This document shows positions 7,829-16,908 of a stretch of 64,000 nucleotides of DNA, piece after piece; the stretch's first letter is position 1; every line of letters starts with the position of its first letter. This DNA is from Paraburkholderia sediminicola (GTDB taxonomy: Bacteria > Pseudomonadota > Gammaproteobacteria > Burkholderiales > Burkholderiaceae). The DNA is taken from contig NZ_CADIKC010000005.1 in NCBI RefSeq assembly GCF_902859805.1, positions 372,001 to 436,000 of the forward strand. Direction: 5' to 3'. Below the pieces are notes generated by a model. That model saw nothing but the letters and a program-made list of their open reading frames with translations, had not been told where the DNA came from and ran no database searches. A program made the position numbers and the translations under genes.

Positions 7829-10186
7829 ATGCCGCCTAGACAGCTTTCCCAAACGACTCCCTCTTGTGCTGTTGTCCCGCGCAAAAGGCGGCTCGTCGCG
7901 GCGTTGATCGCCGTTCCGGGCCTGATGCCCGCGCTTGCGCACGCCCAGCTGGTGGGGGAAGCCGCGCAGCCGCAGCCTATCGACGCGCCATGGGGCATGC
8001 AGCTCGCCCCGCAGCTCGAAGAGCATCCATTGCAGGCAGGCCAGAAGGCGGCCACCTTCGTGCTTGGCGACACGACGAGCGGCACCACCGACCAGGACAT
8101 GGCCGCGAAAGGCTCGGCCGAGGTGCGGCGCAATACCTTCGTCATCAAGGCCGACGCGCTGCACTACGATCAGGACACGGACATGGCCGACGCATACGGC
8201 CAGGTTCACCTGAACAATAACGGCGCCAGGTTCGCCGGCCCGGAAGCACATATGCGGGTGGACTCGAGCGAAGGCTTCATGTCCGCGCCGAAGTACCACT
8301 TCAACGTGACGGGCGGCTCGGGCAGCGCGGAGCGCGTCGACCTGCTCGACAGCGAGCGCTCGGTGTTCACGAAGGGCACGTACACCGCTTGCTCGTGCAC
8401 GGACAATCCGGCCTGGTATCTCAAGGGCAGCGAGTTCGATTTCGACACCGGCGCGGACGAAGGCGTCGCGTACAACAGCGTGCTGTTCTTCCAGGGCGTG
8501 CCGGTCTTCGCTTCGCCGTGGCTGTCGTTCCCGCTATCGGGCGAACGGCGCAGCGGGATTCTGCCGCCCACGTTCTCGCTCAGTTCGTCGAACGGCTTCG
8601 AACTGTCGGTGCCGTACTACTTCAACATCGCGCCGAATCGCGACCTGACGGTCACGCCGCGGCTGATCTCGAAGCGCGGTGTGCAGTTGCAGTCGACCTT
8701 CCGTTACCTGTCGCCTACCTACTCGGGCTCGATCACCGGTGAATACCTGCCGGACGACCGCCTGACGAAGACCAACCGCTACGCGCTGTACATCCAGCAC
8801 AACCAGAACTTCGGCGACGGGTTCGGCGGTTACATCTACTACAACAAGGTTTCGGACAACACGTATCCGGAAGACCTGTCGTCGTCCGTCAGTCAGTTCA
8901 TGAACGGCACCCAGCTCCTGTATCAACAGGAAGCCGGGGTGACGTATAACAACGGCCCGTGGTCCGTGCTGGCCCGTGAGCAGCACTGGCAGACGCTGAC
9001 GCCTTCGGTGGCGCCGTACGGTCGCGAGCCGCAGTTGAACGTGAAGTACGCGAAGTACAACGTCGGTGGTTTCGACTACGGCGCGGAAGCCGACTACACG
9101 AATTTCCGCATCACCACCGCGGACACGACCCAGGGTCAGCGGGTGATGTTCAACCCGTACCTGTCGTATTCGGTGGTCGGGCCGGGTTACTTCGTGACGC
9201 CGAAGGTGCAGTGGCACTTTGCGTCGTACAACCTGAACAATATCGCGACAGCCGGCACGCCGAAGAATTTCACCGAGTCGATCCCGACGCTCTCCTTCGA
9301 CACCGGGCTGATTTTCGACCGTTCGGTGCGGATTTTCGGCGAGGATTACATCCAGACGCTGGAGCCGCGGCTCTACTACGTCTACACGCCGTACCGCAAC
9401 CAGGAAAACGCGCCGCTGTTCGATACGGCCGATTCCGACTTCGGGCTGGCGGAAATCTTCACGCCGAACACGTTCGTCGGTAACGACCGGATCGCCGACG
9501 CGAACCGTCTGACCGCGGCGATTACCACGCGCTTCATCAACCCGGCCACGGGCGACGAACGCGCGCGTTTCGTGATCGCGCAACAGTATTACTTCCAGGA
9601 TCAGCGCGTCACGCTTCTGCCCACGCAGACCAGCACGCAGGCCACCCATTCGGACCTGATCGCGGGTGCGTCGCTCAAGCTCGGGGCCGGTTTCGCGTCG
9701 GAAACTGCGTTCCAATATAATGCCGACAACAACCAGTTGACGAAGACGAGCATCGGCTTCGGGTTCAGTCCGGCCAGCGGCAAGGTGATCAACGTCGCGT
9801 ATCGCTACACCCGCGCGAACACCACGCTGGATAACCAGCCGATCAACCAGGTGCTGATTTCGGGGCAGTGGCCGCTGACGCACCGTGTGTACGGGGTAGG
9901 CCGTTTCAATTACGACCTGGGCGGGCATCGGATCGTCGACGGTCTGGTCGGCCTGCAATACGACGCCGACTGCTGGACGCTCGGCGCCGGGATCCAGCGC
10001 TATGCGAACGGTCTGAATACGTCGGGGCAGAATCAGTCGAGCACGCGGTTTCTCGCGCAGTTGACGTTCAAGGGCTTGTCGAGCGTCGACAACGGGCTGA
10101 TTTCCGCGTTCCGCAGCAGTGTGGCGGGCTATACGCCGTTGCCCCCGCCGCCGCCGCCGGAAGCGCGTTTCACCAATTACGAATGA
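7829..10186 (+). CDS. lptD: LPS assembly outer-membrane protein LptD
   Basis: A 785-residue protein with a signal peptide ending near ALAHA-Q40, a periplasmic beta-jellyroll (OstA-like, about residues 95-200, with VIKADALHYDQDTD) and a C-terminal 26-strand barrel region containing the family signature FASPWLSFPLSGERRSGILP. LptD with LptE inserts lipopolysaccharide into the outer leaflet. It heads the lptD-surA-pdxA-rsmA cluster; SurA is the chaperone that folds LptD. After signal cleavage I find only three cysteines: C188 and C190 (TACSC) and a single Cys in the C-terminal YDADCW, rather than the four of E. coli. The start is the first ATG with a plausible twin-part signal sequence; a later start is possible. 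Confidence 0.95.
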   Translation: MPPRQLSQTTPSCAVVPRKRRLVAALIAVPGLMPALAHAQLVGEAAQPQPIDAPWGMQLAPQLEEHPLQAGQKAATFVLGDTTSGTTDQDMAAKGSAEVRRNTFVIKADALHYDQDTDMADAYGQVHLNNNGARFAGPEAHMRVDSSEGFMSAPKYHFNVTGGSGSAERVDLLDSERSVFTKGTYTACSCTDNPAWYLKGSEFDFDTGADEGVAYNSVLFFQGVPVFASPWLSFPLSGERRSGILPPTFSLSSSNGFELSVPYYFNIAPNRDLTVTPRLISKRGVQLQSTFRYLSPTYSGSITGEYLPDDRLTKTNRYALYIQHNQNFGDGFGGYIYYNKVSDNTYPEDLSSSVSQFMNGTQLLYQQEAGVTYNNGPWSVLAREQHWQTLTPSVAPYGREPQLNVKYAKYNVGGFDYGAEADYTNFRITTADTTQGQRVMFNPYLSYSVVGPGYFVTPKVQWHFASYNLNNIATAGTPKNFTESIPTLSFDTGLIFDRSVRIFGEDYIQTLEPRLYYVYTPYRNQENAPLFDTADSDFGLAEIFTPNTFVGNDRIADANRLTAAITTRFINPATGDERARFVIAQQYYFQDQRVTLLPTQTSTQATHSDLIAGASLKLGAGFASETAFQYNADNNQLTKTSIGFGFSPASGKVINVAYRYTRANTTLDNQPINQVLISGQWPLTHRVYGVGRFNYDLGGHRIVDGLVGLQYDADCWTLGAGIQRYANGLNTSGQNQSSTRFLAQLTFKGLSSVDNGLISAFRSSVAGYTPLPPPPPPEARFTNYE

Positions 10187-10253
10187 CGCTCGCCCAATTA
10201 TTTATAGCATGCGAAAAGACGGGCCAGGCGCGCCCGACATCATTGGAGTATCT

Positions 10254-11615
10254 GTGGCAATCATGAAAAAGCTTCGCTTGGCAACGCTTGCGGCAGGTCT
10301 TGTCGCCGCGGCGTCTTTCCTGTCGGTTGCGCCCGTTCAGGCGCAGGCGCTGTCCAGCAATAGCGGCCAGACGGTCGACACCATTGCCGCAGTGGTCAAC
10401 AACGGTGTCATCACGCGGCGCGAGCTCGACGACCGCATCGGCCTGATCACCCGCCGGCTGAACCAGCAGAACGCGCCGGTCCCGCCGATGGACCAGCTGC
10501 GCCAGCAGGTGCTCAACCAGATGGTGCTGGAACGCATCCAACTGCAGAAGGCGAAAGAAGACGGCATCAACATCGACGACGCCGCTGTGCAAAAAACGCT
10601 CGAGCGGCTCGCGCAGGCGAACAACCTGACACTCGACATGTACCGCGCGCGTATCGAGGCGCAAGGCGTGCCCTGGACCACCTTCACGAACGACGCCCGC
10701 ACCGAGCTCACGCTCTCGCGTCTGCGTGAGAAGGAAGTGGACAGCAAGGTCACGGTGTCGGACGCCGAAGTCGCGAACTACATCGCCAGCCAGCGCGGAC
10801 CGAACTCCGGTCTGACGAGCGATCTGCACTTTCAGCACATTTTCCTGAAGGCGCCGTTGAACGCCTCGGAAACCGACATCGAAGCCGCGCAGAAAAAGGC
10901 TCAGGCCCTGCTGACCGAAGCCAAGGGCGGCGCCAACTTCGAAAAGCTGGCGAAGTCGAATTCGCAAGCGCCGGATGCCTCGAAAGGCGGCGATACGGGT
11001 TTCGTGACGCCGTCCAAGCTGCCGCCTGAGTTCGTCAAGGCCGCCTCGGCGCTGCGTCCGGGTGAGGTCAGCCCGGATGTGATCCGCACCAACGACGGCT
11101 TCGAAATCGTGCGCCTCGTCGATCGTCGCGCGGGCCAGGGCGCCAGCTCCGACGCACCGAAGCTCGTACAGACGCACGTTCGCCACATTCTGCTGCGCGT
11201 CGGCGACGGCATGTCCGAGCCGCAAGCGCGTCAGAAACTGCTCGAAATCAAGAACCAGATCGCCGCAGGCGGCGACTTCGCGAAGTTCGCCCACACGTAC
11301 TCGCAAGACGGTTCGTCGTCACAAGGCGGCGACCTCGGCTGGATCAGCCCGGGCGAGACGGTGCCGGAATTCGAGCGCGCCATGAACAACCTGCAGGACG
11401 GTCAGATCAGCGACCCGGTGCGCAGCGAATACGGCTATCACCTGATTCAGGTGCTGGCCCGCCGCGAATCGGAAGGTTCGGTTTCGCAGCAGATGGATCT
11501 GGCGCGTCAGGCAATCGGCCAGCGCAAGGCGGAACAGGCCTACGCCGACTGGTTGCGCGAACTGCGCGACACCGCCTACGTGGAAGTGAAGCCGCAGCTT
11601 ACGAGCGTGCAATAA
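10254..11615 (+). CDS. surA: periplasmic chaperone / peptidyl-prolyl isomerase SurA
   Basis: About 453 residues: a signal peptide (KKLRLATLAAGLVAAASFLS, cleavage after QAQA), an N-terminal SurA chaperone domain (VDTIAAVVNNGVITRRELD) and two parvulin domains, the first around LHFQHIFLKAP...GGDTGF and the second around VRHILLRVGD...GGDLGWI. It escorts outer-membrane proteins, LptD above all, across the periplasm. Start choice: GGAG at 10245-10248 sits five bases before a GTG at 10254 but fourteen before the ATG at 10263, so I prefer GTG; the ATG would remove three residues. It follows lptD after about 70 bases. Confidence 0.95.
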   Translation: MAIMKKLRLATLAAGLVAAASFLSVAPVQAQALSSNSGQTVDTIAAVVNNGVITRRELDDRIGLITRRLNQQNAPVPPMDQLRQQVLNQMVLERIQLQKAKEDGINIDDAAVQKTLERLAQANNLTLDMYRARIEAQGVPWTTFTNDARTELTLSRLREKEVDSKVTVSDAEVANYIASQRGPNSGLTSDLHFQHIFLKAPLNASETDIEAAQKKAQALLTEAKGGANFEKLAKSNSQAPDASKGGDTGFVTPSKLPPEFVKAASALRPGEVSPDVIRTNDGFEIVRLVDRRAGQGASSDAPKLVQTHVRHILLRVGDGMSEPQARQKLLEIKNQIAAGGDFAKFAHTYSQDGSSSQGGDLGWISPGETVPEFERAMNNLQDGQISDPVRSEYGYHLIQVLARRESEGSVSQQMDLARQAIGQRKAEQAYADWLRELRDTAYVEVKPQLTSVQ

Positions 11616-11620
11616 ACGTC

Positions 11621-12631
11621 ATGACAAGCGCCGCGCAGTCCACCAGCCTTCCGTTGCAGATCGCGATCACGACCGGCGAGCCTGCCGGCGTCGGTCCCGA
11701 GCTGACCGTGCAGGCGCTGGCGGGTGCGGCGGCGCATTGGCCCGGTGCCGAGTTCACGGTGCTGGGCGATGCGGATTTGCTGGCTGAGCGCTCGCGCGCG
11801 GTAGGCGTCGACTGGACTGCGCTGGTGGCGGACGGCAAGCGCGTACGGGTGCAGCATCGGCCGCTCGCCGCCCCCTCGTTGGCCGGCAAGCTGGACGCCG
11901 CCAACGGCCGCTACGTGCTCGATCTGCTCGACAGCGCGATCGACGGCGCCGTGGCCGGCACCTTCGACGCCATCGTTACAGCGCCGCTGCAAAAAAGCAC
12001 CATCAACGATGCAGGTGTGCCGTTCACCGGGCACACGGAATACCTCGCCGAGCGCACGCACACGCCGCGCGTGGTGATGATGCTGGCCGGCACCGGCAAG
12101 CGTCCGTTGCGCGTTGCTCTCGCTACCACGCATCTGCCGCTCAAAGACGTGTCCGCCGCGCTGACGATCGAAGGTATCGTCGAGACGCTGCGCATCATCG
12201 ATCACGATCTGCGCCACCACTTTGGCCTGCCTGCGCCGCGTATCCTCGTGACGGGGCTGAACCCGCACGCGGGCGAAAACGGTTATCTGGGCCGCGAGGA
12301 AATCGAGGTGATTTCTCCCGCTCTGAAACTCGCGAACGAGCAGGGCATCGACGCGCCTGGACCCTATCCGGCAGACACCTTGTTCCAGCCGCGTTATCTG
12401 GAACAGGCCGACTGCGTACTGGCGATGTTCCACGATCAGGGCCTGCCGGTGTTGAAGTACGCAACGTTCGGCGAAGGCATCAACATCACGCTCGGCTTGC
12501 CGATCATCCGCACTTCGGTCGATCACGGCACCGCGCTCGATCTGGCCGCCACCGGCCGCGCCGACTCGGGCAGTCTGATCGCCGCGATCGATACGGCGGT
12601 TTCGATGGCGCAACACCGCCGCGCGGGCTGA
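11621..12631 (+). CDS. pdxA: 4-hydroxythreonine-4-phosphate dehydrogenase
   Basis: A 336-residue NAD-dependent enzyme of de novo pyridoxal phosphate synthesis that oxidises 4-phosphohydroxy-L-threonine. It shows the N-terminal ITTGEPAGVGPEL, the metal-binding histidines in FTGHTEYLAE, GLNPHAGENGYLGREE and AMFHDQGLPVLKY, and GTALDLAATGRADSGSL near the C-terminus, all diagnostic of PdxA. It begins 5 bases after surA and is surely co-transcribed with it. Cytosolic homodimer by family knowledge. Confidence 0.96.
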   Translation: MTSAAQSTSLPLQIAITTGEPAGVGPELTVQALAGAAAHWPGAEFTVLGDADLLAERSRAVGVDWTALVADGKRVRVQHRPLAAPSLAGKLDAANGRYVLDLLDSAIDGAVAGTFDAIVTAPLQKSTINDAGVPFTGHTEYLAERTHTPRVVMMLAGTGKRPLRVALATTHLPLKDVSAALTIEGIVETLRIIDHDLRHHFGLPAPRILVTGLNPHAGENGYLGREEIEVISPALKLANEQGIDAPGPYPADTLFQPRYLEQADCVLAMFHDQGLPVLKYATFGEGINITLGLPIIRTSVDHGTALDLAATGRADSGSLIAAIDTAVSMAQHRRAG

Positions 12632-12771
12632 GCCAGCGATCGCGGCGCGGTTTGGTCCGCGCTTTTCTGGGTTTTCCGGGTGCCTGACGTTTGCGCGATC
12701 GTTGCGCAGTCGTTGCGTGTATTCCTGGTTTGTTCCTATTCTTAAGCAGTTCTCTTTATAGCGTTTCTTCG

Positions 12772-13650
12772 ATGTCCACCAGTAGACAGCAACCGGGCCG
12801 GCACCAGGGCCATATCGCGCGCAAGCGTTTCGGACAGAATTTTCTGGTCGATACGGGCGTGATCGATTCGATCGTCGACGTGATCCGGCCGCAGCGCGGC
12901 GAGCGCATGGTCGAGATCGGGCCGGGGCTTGGCGCACTCACCGAACCGCTGATCGAGCGTCTGGCGACGCCCGAAGCGCCGTTGCACGCCGTCGAGCTGG
13001 ATCGCGATCTGATCGGCCGCCTCAAGACCAAATTCGGCGGCCTGCTTGAGCTGCACGCGGGCGATGCGCTTGCGTTCGACTTCGGCACGCTGGCCGCACC
13101 GGGCGAGAAGGCGTCGCTGCGCATTGTCGGCAATCTGCCGTATAACATTTCGAGCCCGCTGCTGTTTCATCTGACCGCGTTCGCGGATCGCGTGATCGAT
13201 CAGCACTTCATGCTGCAGAACGAAGTTGTCGAGCGCATGGTGGCGGAGCCGGGCACCAAGGCGTTCAGCCGCCTCTCGGTGATGCTGCAGTACCGCTACG
13301 TGATCGACAAACAACTCGACGTGCCGCCTGACGCATTCAACCCGCCGCCGAAGGTCGATTCGGCGATCGTGCGGATGATCCCGTACGAACTGCATGAACT
13401 GCCGGCCGTGGACGAGCGCGTGCTCGGCGAAGTAGTGACGGCGGCTTTCTCGCAGCGCCGCAAGATGTTGCGCAATACGCTGGCCGCGTTTCGTGATTCG
13501 GTGGATTTCGAGGCGCTCGGCTTCGATCTGCAACGCCGCGCCGAAGATGTGCCGGTGGCCGAATATGTGCGTGTGGCGCAGATCGTGGCGGCTTCGCCGT
13601 CGCGTGGCGCCGCGGCCGCAGCCGCGGAACCAGGGACTGACGCCGCGTGA
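12772..13650 (+). CDS. rsmA: 16S rRNA dimethyladenosine transferase
   Basis: A 292-residue KsgA/RsmA enzyme that dimethylates A1518 and A1519 of 16S rRNA in the late 30S subunit. The N-terminus ARKRFGQNFLVD, the SAM motif VEIGPGLGALTEPL and the catalytic NLPYNISSPLLF are all present, as is the C-terminal helical region AFSQRRKMLRNTL. I used the ATG at 12772 (MSTSRQQ); an upstream extension is not protein-like. It is separated from pdxA by 140 bases, so it may have its own promoter. The C-terminal 30 residues are Ala-rich and probably disordered. Confidence 0.96.
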   Translation: MSTSRQQPGRHQGHIARKRFGQNFLVDTGVIDSIVDVIRPQRGERMVEIGPGLGALTEPLIERLATPEAPLHAVELDRDLIGRLKTKFGGLLELHAGDALAFDFGTLAAPGEKASLRIVGNLPYNISSPLLFHLTAFADRVIDQHFMLQNEVVERMVAEPGTKAFSRLSVMLQYRYVIDKQLDVPPDAFNPPPKVDSAIVRMIPYELHELPAVDERVLGEVVTAAFSQRRKMLRNTLAAFRDSVDFEALGFDLQRRAEDVPVAEYVRVAQIVAASPSRGAAAAAAEPGTDAA

Positions 13651-13675
13651 GCGGCGCTGCATGGTCTCGAAGGAA

Positions 13676-13698
13676 GCGCGCTGCGTTCTGCAGCGCGC
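13676..13698. terminator. hairpin between convergent rsmA and DMT gene
   Basis: A perfect 9-bp stem GCGCGCTGC / GCAGCGCGC with a five-base loop lies in the 73-base gap between convergent genes. There is no T-run on either side, so it is at best a rho-assisted or stabilising structure. Confidence 0.35.
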
Positions 13699-13723
13699 GT
13701 GAAACGCCCCACACCTCAAGCGG

Positions 13724-14659
13724 TTAAGCGGCGGCCCGCTTCGCCGGCAGATTGACCAGTGCGATGCCGGCCAGCACGAGCGCCGCGGCCATCAGAAAGC
13801 GCAGGCTGAACGACTCTCCGAGCAACAGCACGCCGAAGGTCACACCGAACAACGGCGTCAGGAACGAAAACACCGACAGGCGCGACGCAATGTAACGCGT
13901 CAACAGCCAGAACCACAGCAGATAGCTGACGAACGCCACGACCACCGCCTGGTACGCGAGGCTCATTACCGCCAGTGGCGTGACGGTTTCCACGCGGACC
14001 TGCCCGAGCCCCAGTGCGAGCGCGAGCAACACCACCGCCGATACCGTCAATTGATAGAACAACGTCTTGCTGGCGCTCGTGCAAGCGAGACGCGTGGCGC
14101 GCACCACCACCGTGGTCGCGGCCCATGTGATGCCGCCCAGCACGCCGAGCGCGTCGCCGGCAACGCCCTTCAGCGTCGAGCCCTGCGCTCCGTGGCCATG
14201 CAGGAAGCCGTCGGCGAACGCCAGCGCCATGCCGGCAAACGCCACCAGGATGCCGAGCCACTGAGTGCGCCGCATGCGCTCGCCGTCGACGAACCAGTGC
14301 AGCCCGAGTGCCGTGAAGCACGGCGCGGTGTACAGAAAAACCGCCATACGCGAAGCGCTGGTCAGCGTCAGGCCGAGAAAAATGCACACGAATTCCCCGG
14401 CGAACAGCACGCCCGCGAGCAAGCCTGCGCCCAATGTGCCGTCGTCGCGAAAGAGCGGCGTACCGCGCGAGCGCGCCCAGCCCCATACCAGCACGGCTGC
14501 GATCGTTGAGCGCAAACCCGCCTGGAATAACGGTGGCAGCGTCGCGTTGGTGCTCTTGATCGCGACTTGCTGGAGTCCCCAGATCGCGCACAGCCCGATC
14601 ATTAGAAGGATGGCGAAGCTATCCAGGGTACGGCGCGTGGACAGGGCGGTGGTGCTCAT
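13724..14659 (-). CDS. EamA/DMT-superfamily permease
   Basis: About 311 residues with ten predicted membrane helices arranged as two five-helix EamA repeats, the layout of drug/metabolite exporters such as RhtA and YdcZ relatives. Recognisable pieces are FAILLMIGLCAIWGLQQVAIK in helix 1 and SRLSVFSFLTPLFGVTFGVL in helix 9, where the SxxxxxxPl motif is typical. The substrate is unknown. I start at the ATG at 14659; a longer frame from 14689 would add ten hydrophilic residues, and neither start has a good ribosome-binding site. It is divergent from the porin. Confidence 0.87.
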   Translation of the reverse strand: MSTTALSTRRTLDSFAILLMIGLCAIWGLQQVAIKSTNATLPPLFQAGLRSTIAAVLVWGWARSRGTPLFRDDGTLGAGLLAGVLFAGEFVCIFLGLTLTSASRMAVFLYTAPCFTALGLHWFVDGERMRRTQWLGILVAFAGMALAFADGFLHGHGAQGSTLKGVAGDALGVLGGITWAATTVVVRATRLACTSASKTLFYQLTVSAVVLLALALGLGQVRVETVTPLAVMSLAYQAVVVAFVSYLLWFWLLTRYIASRLSVFSFLTPLFGVTFGVLLLGESFSLRFLMAAALVLAGIALVNLPAKRAAA

Positions 14660-14689
14660 GGGTTGTGCAGGGTCGCGATCATAAGTCAT

Positions 14690-15014
14690 ACGATATCAAA
14701 GCCGTCTGCCCCGTAATGTGATGACCCCATTGCCTACGCGTGCTTCTTTCAGGCTGCAAGCATTTCGATGACATAACAACACTTACTTCAGTCTATTTTC
14801 TTACAGCCCCTATTTCGCGCTAAGGTTCACCCACACGCATTTCGTCAGCTTATTCAAACAGTCTGAATTGGCTGTTGTGCGAGGTTCCGACGCGGACTTC
14901 GCATCCTGCCTGTCGATTTGCGCGGCCTCAGATGAACAGCGTGCCGGTACTTTGCAACAGGCGTGGCGGTGTCGAAATATCCGTGAAAAGCGGGAATCTG
15001 TATGAGGAGACGAA
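14690..15014. other. intergenic region between permease and porin genes
   Basis: About 325 AT-richer bases lying between divergent genes, so promoters for both should be here. I could not identify a convincing -35/-10 pair. It contains a 28-codon open frame described separately and a strong GAGGAGA ribosome-binding site just before the porin ATG. Confidence 0.6.
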
Positions 15015-15018
15015 ATGA
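14932..15018 (+). other. 28-codon upstream ORF overlapping the porin start
   Basis: An ATG at 14932 opens a 28-codon frame whose TGA (15016-15018) overlaps the porin ATG (15015) as ATGA, and whose last codons contain the porin's ribosome-binding site. There is no clear Shine-Dalgarno for the small frame itself. It could be a leader peptide giving coupled translation, or chance. Confidence 0.2.
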
Positions 15019-16124
15019 AGCGTGTAAGCAGGTGGGCGATGGCGGTGGTGCCGGCAGCGCTGGCGTGTCAAATGGCGCATGCTCAATCGAGCGTGACGCT
15101 CTACGGCGTGATCGACGAAAGTGTGCGTTATCTGACCCACGCAAATCAGGCCGGCGAGTCGTCGATCGGGCTCGGTAACGGCGGCATGACGGAAAGCCGC
15201 TGGGGGATAAGGGGCGTCGAGGATCTGGGCGGTGGCTGGTCGACGTTCTTCAAGCTCGAAAACCGTTTCTACATGAATACCGGGCAAAGCGATCCCACCT
15301 TGCCGTTCTTCAATGAAGCGCAAGTGGGCGTGCGCTCGGATTCCCTTGGTCAGGTGATCTTCGGTCGTCAGTACAACGTGATGATCGAGGGTATTACGAT
15401 CGGCGGCTACGGCAGCAATATCTGGATTCCGTACGATTTCAGCTTCCAGCCGGAAGTGACGATGACAGGCGGCATCTGGACCAGCAACCAGGTGCAGTAT
15501 CAGGCGAAATATAACGGTTTCCATGTTGCTGCCGGCTATGCATTCGGCGGCAACGCGGGCAATTCGTACGGCAGCCAGATCGGCATGGCGCTGGCTTACG
15601 CGCCGGGTGGGCCGTTCACCTTCGGCGGCGCGTATCAGGAATCGAAAGATTCGGTCAACGGCGCGGCCGCGAAAGCGTGGACCTTCGGCGGGTCGTACAC
15701 GTGGAACCTGACCCGGTTCTCCGTCGGCTATATCGTCGATCAGAATGACGCCGGCTTTTCGAATTTCGCCAACGGGCCGTTCACCGCGCCCGCGCTGGCC
15801 GCGCTCAAATACACGGACTTTTCGCGGCGCCGCATGATCATGGGCGGCATCACGCAGCAGATCAGCAACAAGTGGCACTTCGCCGCGAATGTCTGGCGCA
15901 CGCTACAGGACGGCAAAACCGCCGCGCAGAACGGTTCGGCATGGCAGTACCAACTGGTCGCCGACTACAACTTGTCCCTGCGTACCGATGTCTATCTGGA
16001 AGGCGACTACTCGCTATACCGGGGCGACTTGATCGGCGCGCAGTTGCAGGGCGTCAACGGTATCGGGCTTGCGCAGAAGGGCAGCCAGATCGGCCTGATG
16101 GCCGGCATACGGCATCAGTTCTGA
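15015..16124 (+). CDS. outer-membrane porin, OmpC/Gram-negative trimeric porin family
   Basis: A 369-residue protein with a signal peptide ending at CQMAHAQ, directly followed by SSVTLYGVIDES, the first barrel strand of the beta-proteobacterial 16-strand porins. Further marks are SRWGIRGVEDLGGG, FFKLENRFYMNTG, FGRQYNVM and the C-terminal GIRHQF, ending in the Phe needed for BamA recognition. Forms trimeric general-diffusion channels by family knowledge; ion preference unknown. The ATG at 15015 has a strong GAGGAGA site. Such porins are present in many paralogues in Burkholderia. Confidence 0.95.
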   Translation: MKRVSRWAMAVVPAALACQMAHAQSSVTLYGVIDESVRYLTHANQAGESSIGLGNGGMTESRWGIRGVEDLGGGWSTFFKLENRFYMNTGQSDPTLPFFNEAQVGVRSDSLGQVIFGRQYNVMIEGITIGGYGSNIWIPYDFSFQPEVTMTGGIWTSNQVQYQAKYNGFHVAAGYAFGGNAGNSYGSQIGMALAYAPGGPFTFGGAYQESKDSVNGAAAKAWTFGGSYTWNLTRFSVGYIVDQNDAGFSNFANGPFTAPALAALKYTDFSRRRMIMGGITQQISNKWHFAANVWRTLQDGKTAAQNGSAWQYQLVADYNLSLRTDVYLEGDYSLYRGDLIGAQLQGVNGIGLAQKGSQIGLMAGIRHQF

Positions 16125-16128
16125 GCCC

Positions 16129-16308
16129 TTACCAACTCCAGCGCGCGCCTAGATTGCCTTCCACCGTGCTGCGGTGCTCGCCGTTCACATTCATGGTGTA
16201 GCTCGCGGTGGCGCCCGGTGTTGTGATCGTGCCGCGGTCGTATACGTGGGCGCCGTTGTTACCGCTTACGTCCAGTTCGGCGCTTGCATGCGCGTTCACC
16301 GTGCATGG
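16129..16308 (-). pseudogene. remnant of a beta-barrel-like C-terminus
   Basis: Read on the minus strand, this 59-codon open stretch ends in VEGNLGARWSW and a TAA stop. Alternating polar/hydrophobic residues (AELDVSGNNGAHVYDRG, ASYTMNVNGEH) and a terminal aromatic residue are what the last strands of an autotransporter or other barrel look like. It has no start codon or ribosome-binding site: an in-frame TGA at 16309 closes it upstream, and the next 180 bases show no continuing homologous frame. I read it as the tail of a deleted outer-membrane protein gene lying tail-to-tail with the porin. Whether it is an autotransporter is inference. Confidence 0.4.
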
Positions 16309-16495
16309 TCAGGATGATGGGCGGCGTCGAGGCGGTGCGCGTTGCGTATGCCAGCACTTACCACGCGATAGAAGTGGCCCGCATCGACGCGTCAGCGTGC
16401 CGGCGGAGTACTGAAAACGGGTGCGCCGCTCCCTGCAGCGCAGCGTGATTCCGGGTACATTGTCGTTCTCGACATCACGCACCAGGGAGTACACG

Positions 16496-16882
16496 ATGCG
16501 CCTGCTTCACACCATGCTCCGGGTCGGCGACCTGGACCGTTCGATTGCCTTCTACACCGAGTTGCTCGGTATGAAATTGCTGCGCCGCGACGACTATCCG
16601 GACGGTAAATTCACGCTGGCTTTCGTCGGCTATGAAGACGAACGTGACGGCACTGTTCTCGAACTCACGCACAACTGGGACACGCCGAAGTACGACCTCG
16701 GCTCCGGCTTTGGGCACCTAGCCGTCGAAGTCGCTGACGCATACGCCGCATGCGACAAGATCAAGGCCCAGGGCGGTAAGGTTGTCCGCGAAGCCGGCCC
16801 GATGAAACACGGCACCACCGTGATCGCTTTCGTCGAAGATCCGGACGGCTACAAGATCGAGTTCATCCAGAAGAAAAAGTGA
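16496..16882 (+). CDS. gloA: lactoylglutathione lyase (glyoxalase I)
   Basis: A 128-residue two-module VOC-fold enzyme that converts the methylglyoxal-glutathione hemithioacetal to S-lactoylglutathione. The four metal ligands His5, Glu56, His74 and Glu122 fall exactly at the numbers known for the nickel-dependent E. coli enzyme, in LLHTMLR, VLELTHNW, GFGHLAVEV and YKIEFIQ. The ATG at 16496 follows CAGGGAGTACACG, a good ribosome-binding site. A small NTF2-like gene follows after 26 bases and is probably co-transcribed. Confidence 0.96.
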   Translation: MRLLHTMLRVGDLDRSIAFYTELLGMKLLRRDDYPDGKFTLAFVGYEDERDGTVLELTHNWDTPKYDLGSGFGHLAVEVADAYAACDKIKAQGGKVVREAGPMKHGTTVIAFVEDPDGYKIEFIQKKK

Positions 16883-16908
16883 CGTAAGCGGCCGGGCGAG
16901 GACACGCA

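Noticed and set aside
8534..9958. 474-codon open frame opposite lptD
   Set aside because: lptD is unambiguous; the opposite frame is an Arg/Val-rich shadow.
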